Positions 33,197-33,835 of a DNA stretch of 33,835 nucleotides are shown in pieces. Position 1 is the first letter of the stretch; each line of letters begins with the position of its first letter. Source of the stretch: Flavobacteriales bacterium (GTDB lineage: Bacteria; Bacteroidota; Bacteroidia; Flavobacteriales; UA16); assembly GCA_018700255.1 (NCBI GenBank), contig JABISU010000013.1, positions 1 to 33,835 on the forward strand, given 5' to 3'. The translations under genes were made by a program, and so were the position numbers. Below the pieces are notes generated by a model. It was not told the DNA's origin, searched no databases, and saw only the letters and a program-made list of their open reading frames with translations.

Positions 33197-33835
33197 TTAG
33201 TAGTATATGCGACGTCGAACTTCTGCGATGTACTTTGCTAAGCGTATTACCTGCTTAGTGTAGCCGAATTCATTATCGTACCAAGAGTAAAGCACTACGC
33301 TCTTTTTGTCATTGCTTACGATGGTAGCTGGGCTATCAAAAACGGCACAACATTCATTGCCGATAATATCATTGCTTACGAGCTCTTCGTTCATAGAGTA
33401 ATGGATTTGGTTTACAAGACTGCCAGAAAGAGCAGCCATCTTCATAAGTCCATTTAACTCCTCAAGAGTAGTTAGGCGACCGAGTTCTAGGTTCATGATA
33501 GCGAGAGAACCATTAGGAGTAGGAACGCGGACGGCGTTAGCGGTGAGCTTGTTTTCGAGGGAGGGGATAACTTTCGTTACGGCCTTTCCAGCACCTGTTT
33601 CCGTTATTACCATATTTACCGCGGCAGAACGACCTCTGCGCTCCTTTTTGTGCATATTGTCGAGAAGGTTTTGGTCGTTTGTGTATGAGTGTACTGTTTC
33701 GATGTGCCCTCTAACAACACCGTAGTTGTCCTCGATTACTTTGAGGATAGGTGAGATCGCGTTCGTGGTACAACTGGCAGCAGAAAATATGTCTGTTTTT
33801 TTTATGTCGAGCTCAGCGTGGTTGATACCATAAAC
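33197..33835 (-). CDS. gap: Glyceraldehyde-3-phosphate dehydrogenase, C-terminal part
   Basis: The frame is open to the right edge, so the N-terminal NAD-binding part is outside; 212 residues are visible. The catalytic motif SAASCTTNAI carries the nucleophile Cys, and 27 residues later comes the activating His in TVHSYTNDQ, the same spacing as Cys149/His176 in the standard enzyme. Then come the RRGR loop, TETGAGKAV, VRVPTPNGS, and SWYDNEFGYTKQVIRLAKYI at the end. The distance from Cys to the C-terminus (190) is also standard. It catalyses the oxidative phosphorylation of glyceraldehyde 3-phosphate in glycolysis, or the reverse step. Whether this is the longer Bacteroidota variant cannot be judged from the visible part. 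Confidence 0.95.
   Translation of the reverse strand, partial: VYGINHAELDIKKTDIFSAASCTTNAISPILKVIEDNYGVVRGHIETVHSYTNDQNLLDNMHKKERRGRSAAVNMVITETGAGKAVTKVIPSLENKLTANAVRVPTPNGSLAIMNLELGRLTTLEELNGLMKMAALSGSLVNQIHYSMNEELVSNDIIGNECCAVFDSPATIVSNDKKSVVLYSWYDNEFGYTKQVIRLAKYIAEVRRRIYY

Overview
The window looks like a piece of a marine-type Bacteroidota (Flavobacteriales-like) chromosome. It is AT-rich and gene-dense. Most predicted exported proteins end in the C-terminal sorting domain of the type IX secretion system (T9SS). Several starts carry the Bacteroidota -7 promoter box TAnnTTTG, and Shine-Dalgarno sites are inconspicuous. Cytochrome c maturation uses a fused ResB-CcsA protein. No tRNA, rRNA, IS element or CRISPR array was seen, and no gene-free stretch exceeds about 290 bases.

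Layout. Bases 2-1218 hold the end of a YHYH-domain secreted protein and an overlapping small exported protein. Bases 1507-6176 carry a secreted PHB-depolymerase-type esterase, a hemolysin III/PAQR membrane protein, a small haem-binding-domain protein and a secreted metallophosphoesterase. Base 6226 starts a 1144-residue BNR-repeat protein that ends in a dockerin-like pair rather than a T9SS domain. Bases 9736-14807 are a tight three-gene unit of secreted proteins: an arylsulfotransferase-like enzyme, a CotH-kinase/lamin-tail protein and a propeller protein. On the minus strand, 14820-16466 carry a methyltransferase and a secreted protein with a Kunitz/BPTI domain. A penicillin-acylase family protein and a saccharopine-dehydrogenase-like protein follow on the plus strand.

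The most striking region is 20095-31016, eight tightly spaced or overlapping genes. In order they encode a membrane cytochrome b with two His-x13-His pairs, a membrane-anchored Fe-S/FAD oxidoreductase, a 20-haem and a 16-haem c-type cytochrome built from the same module, a predicted outer-membrane beta-barrel, an OB-fold lipoprotein, the CcsBA haem lyase and an exported TonB C-terminal-domain protein. This reads as a self-contained trans-envelope electron conduit with its own haem-attachment machinery. No terminal reductase is encoded in it.

After it, on the minus strand, lie two overlapping cupredoxin genes that look like one multicopper oxidase split in two, with the type 1 copper site in the first domain. 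The window ends in the C-terminal half of a glyceraldehyde-3-phosphate dehydrogenase.
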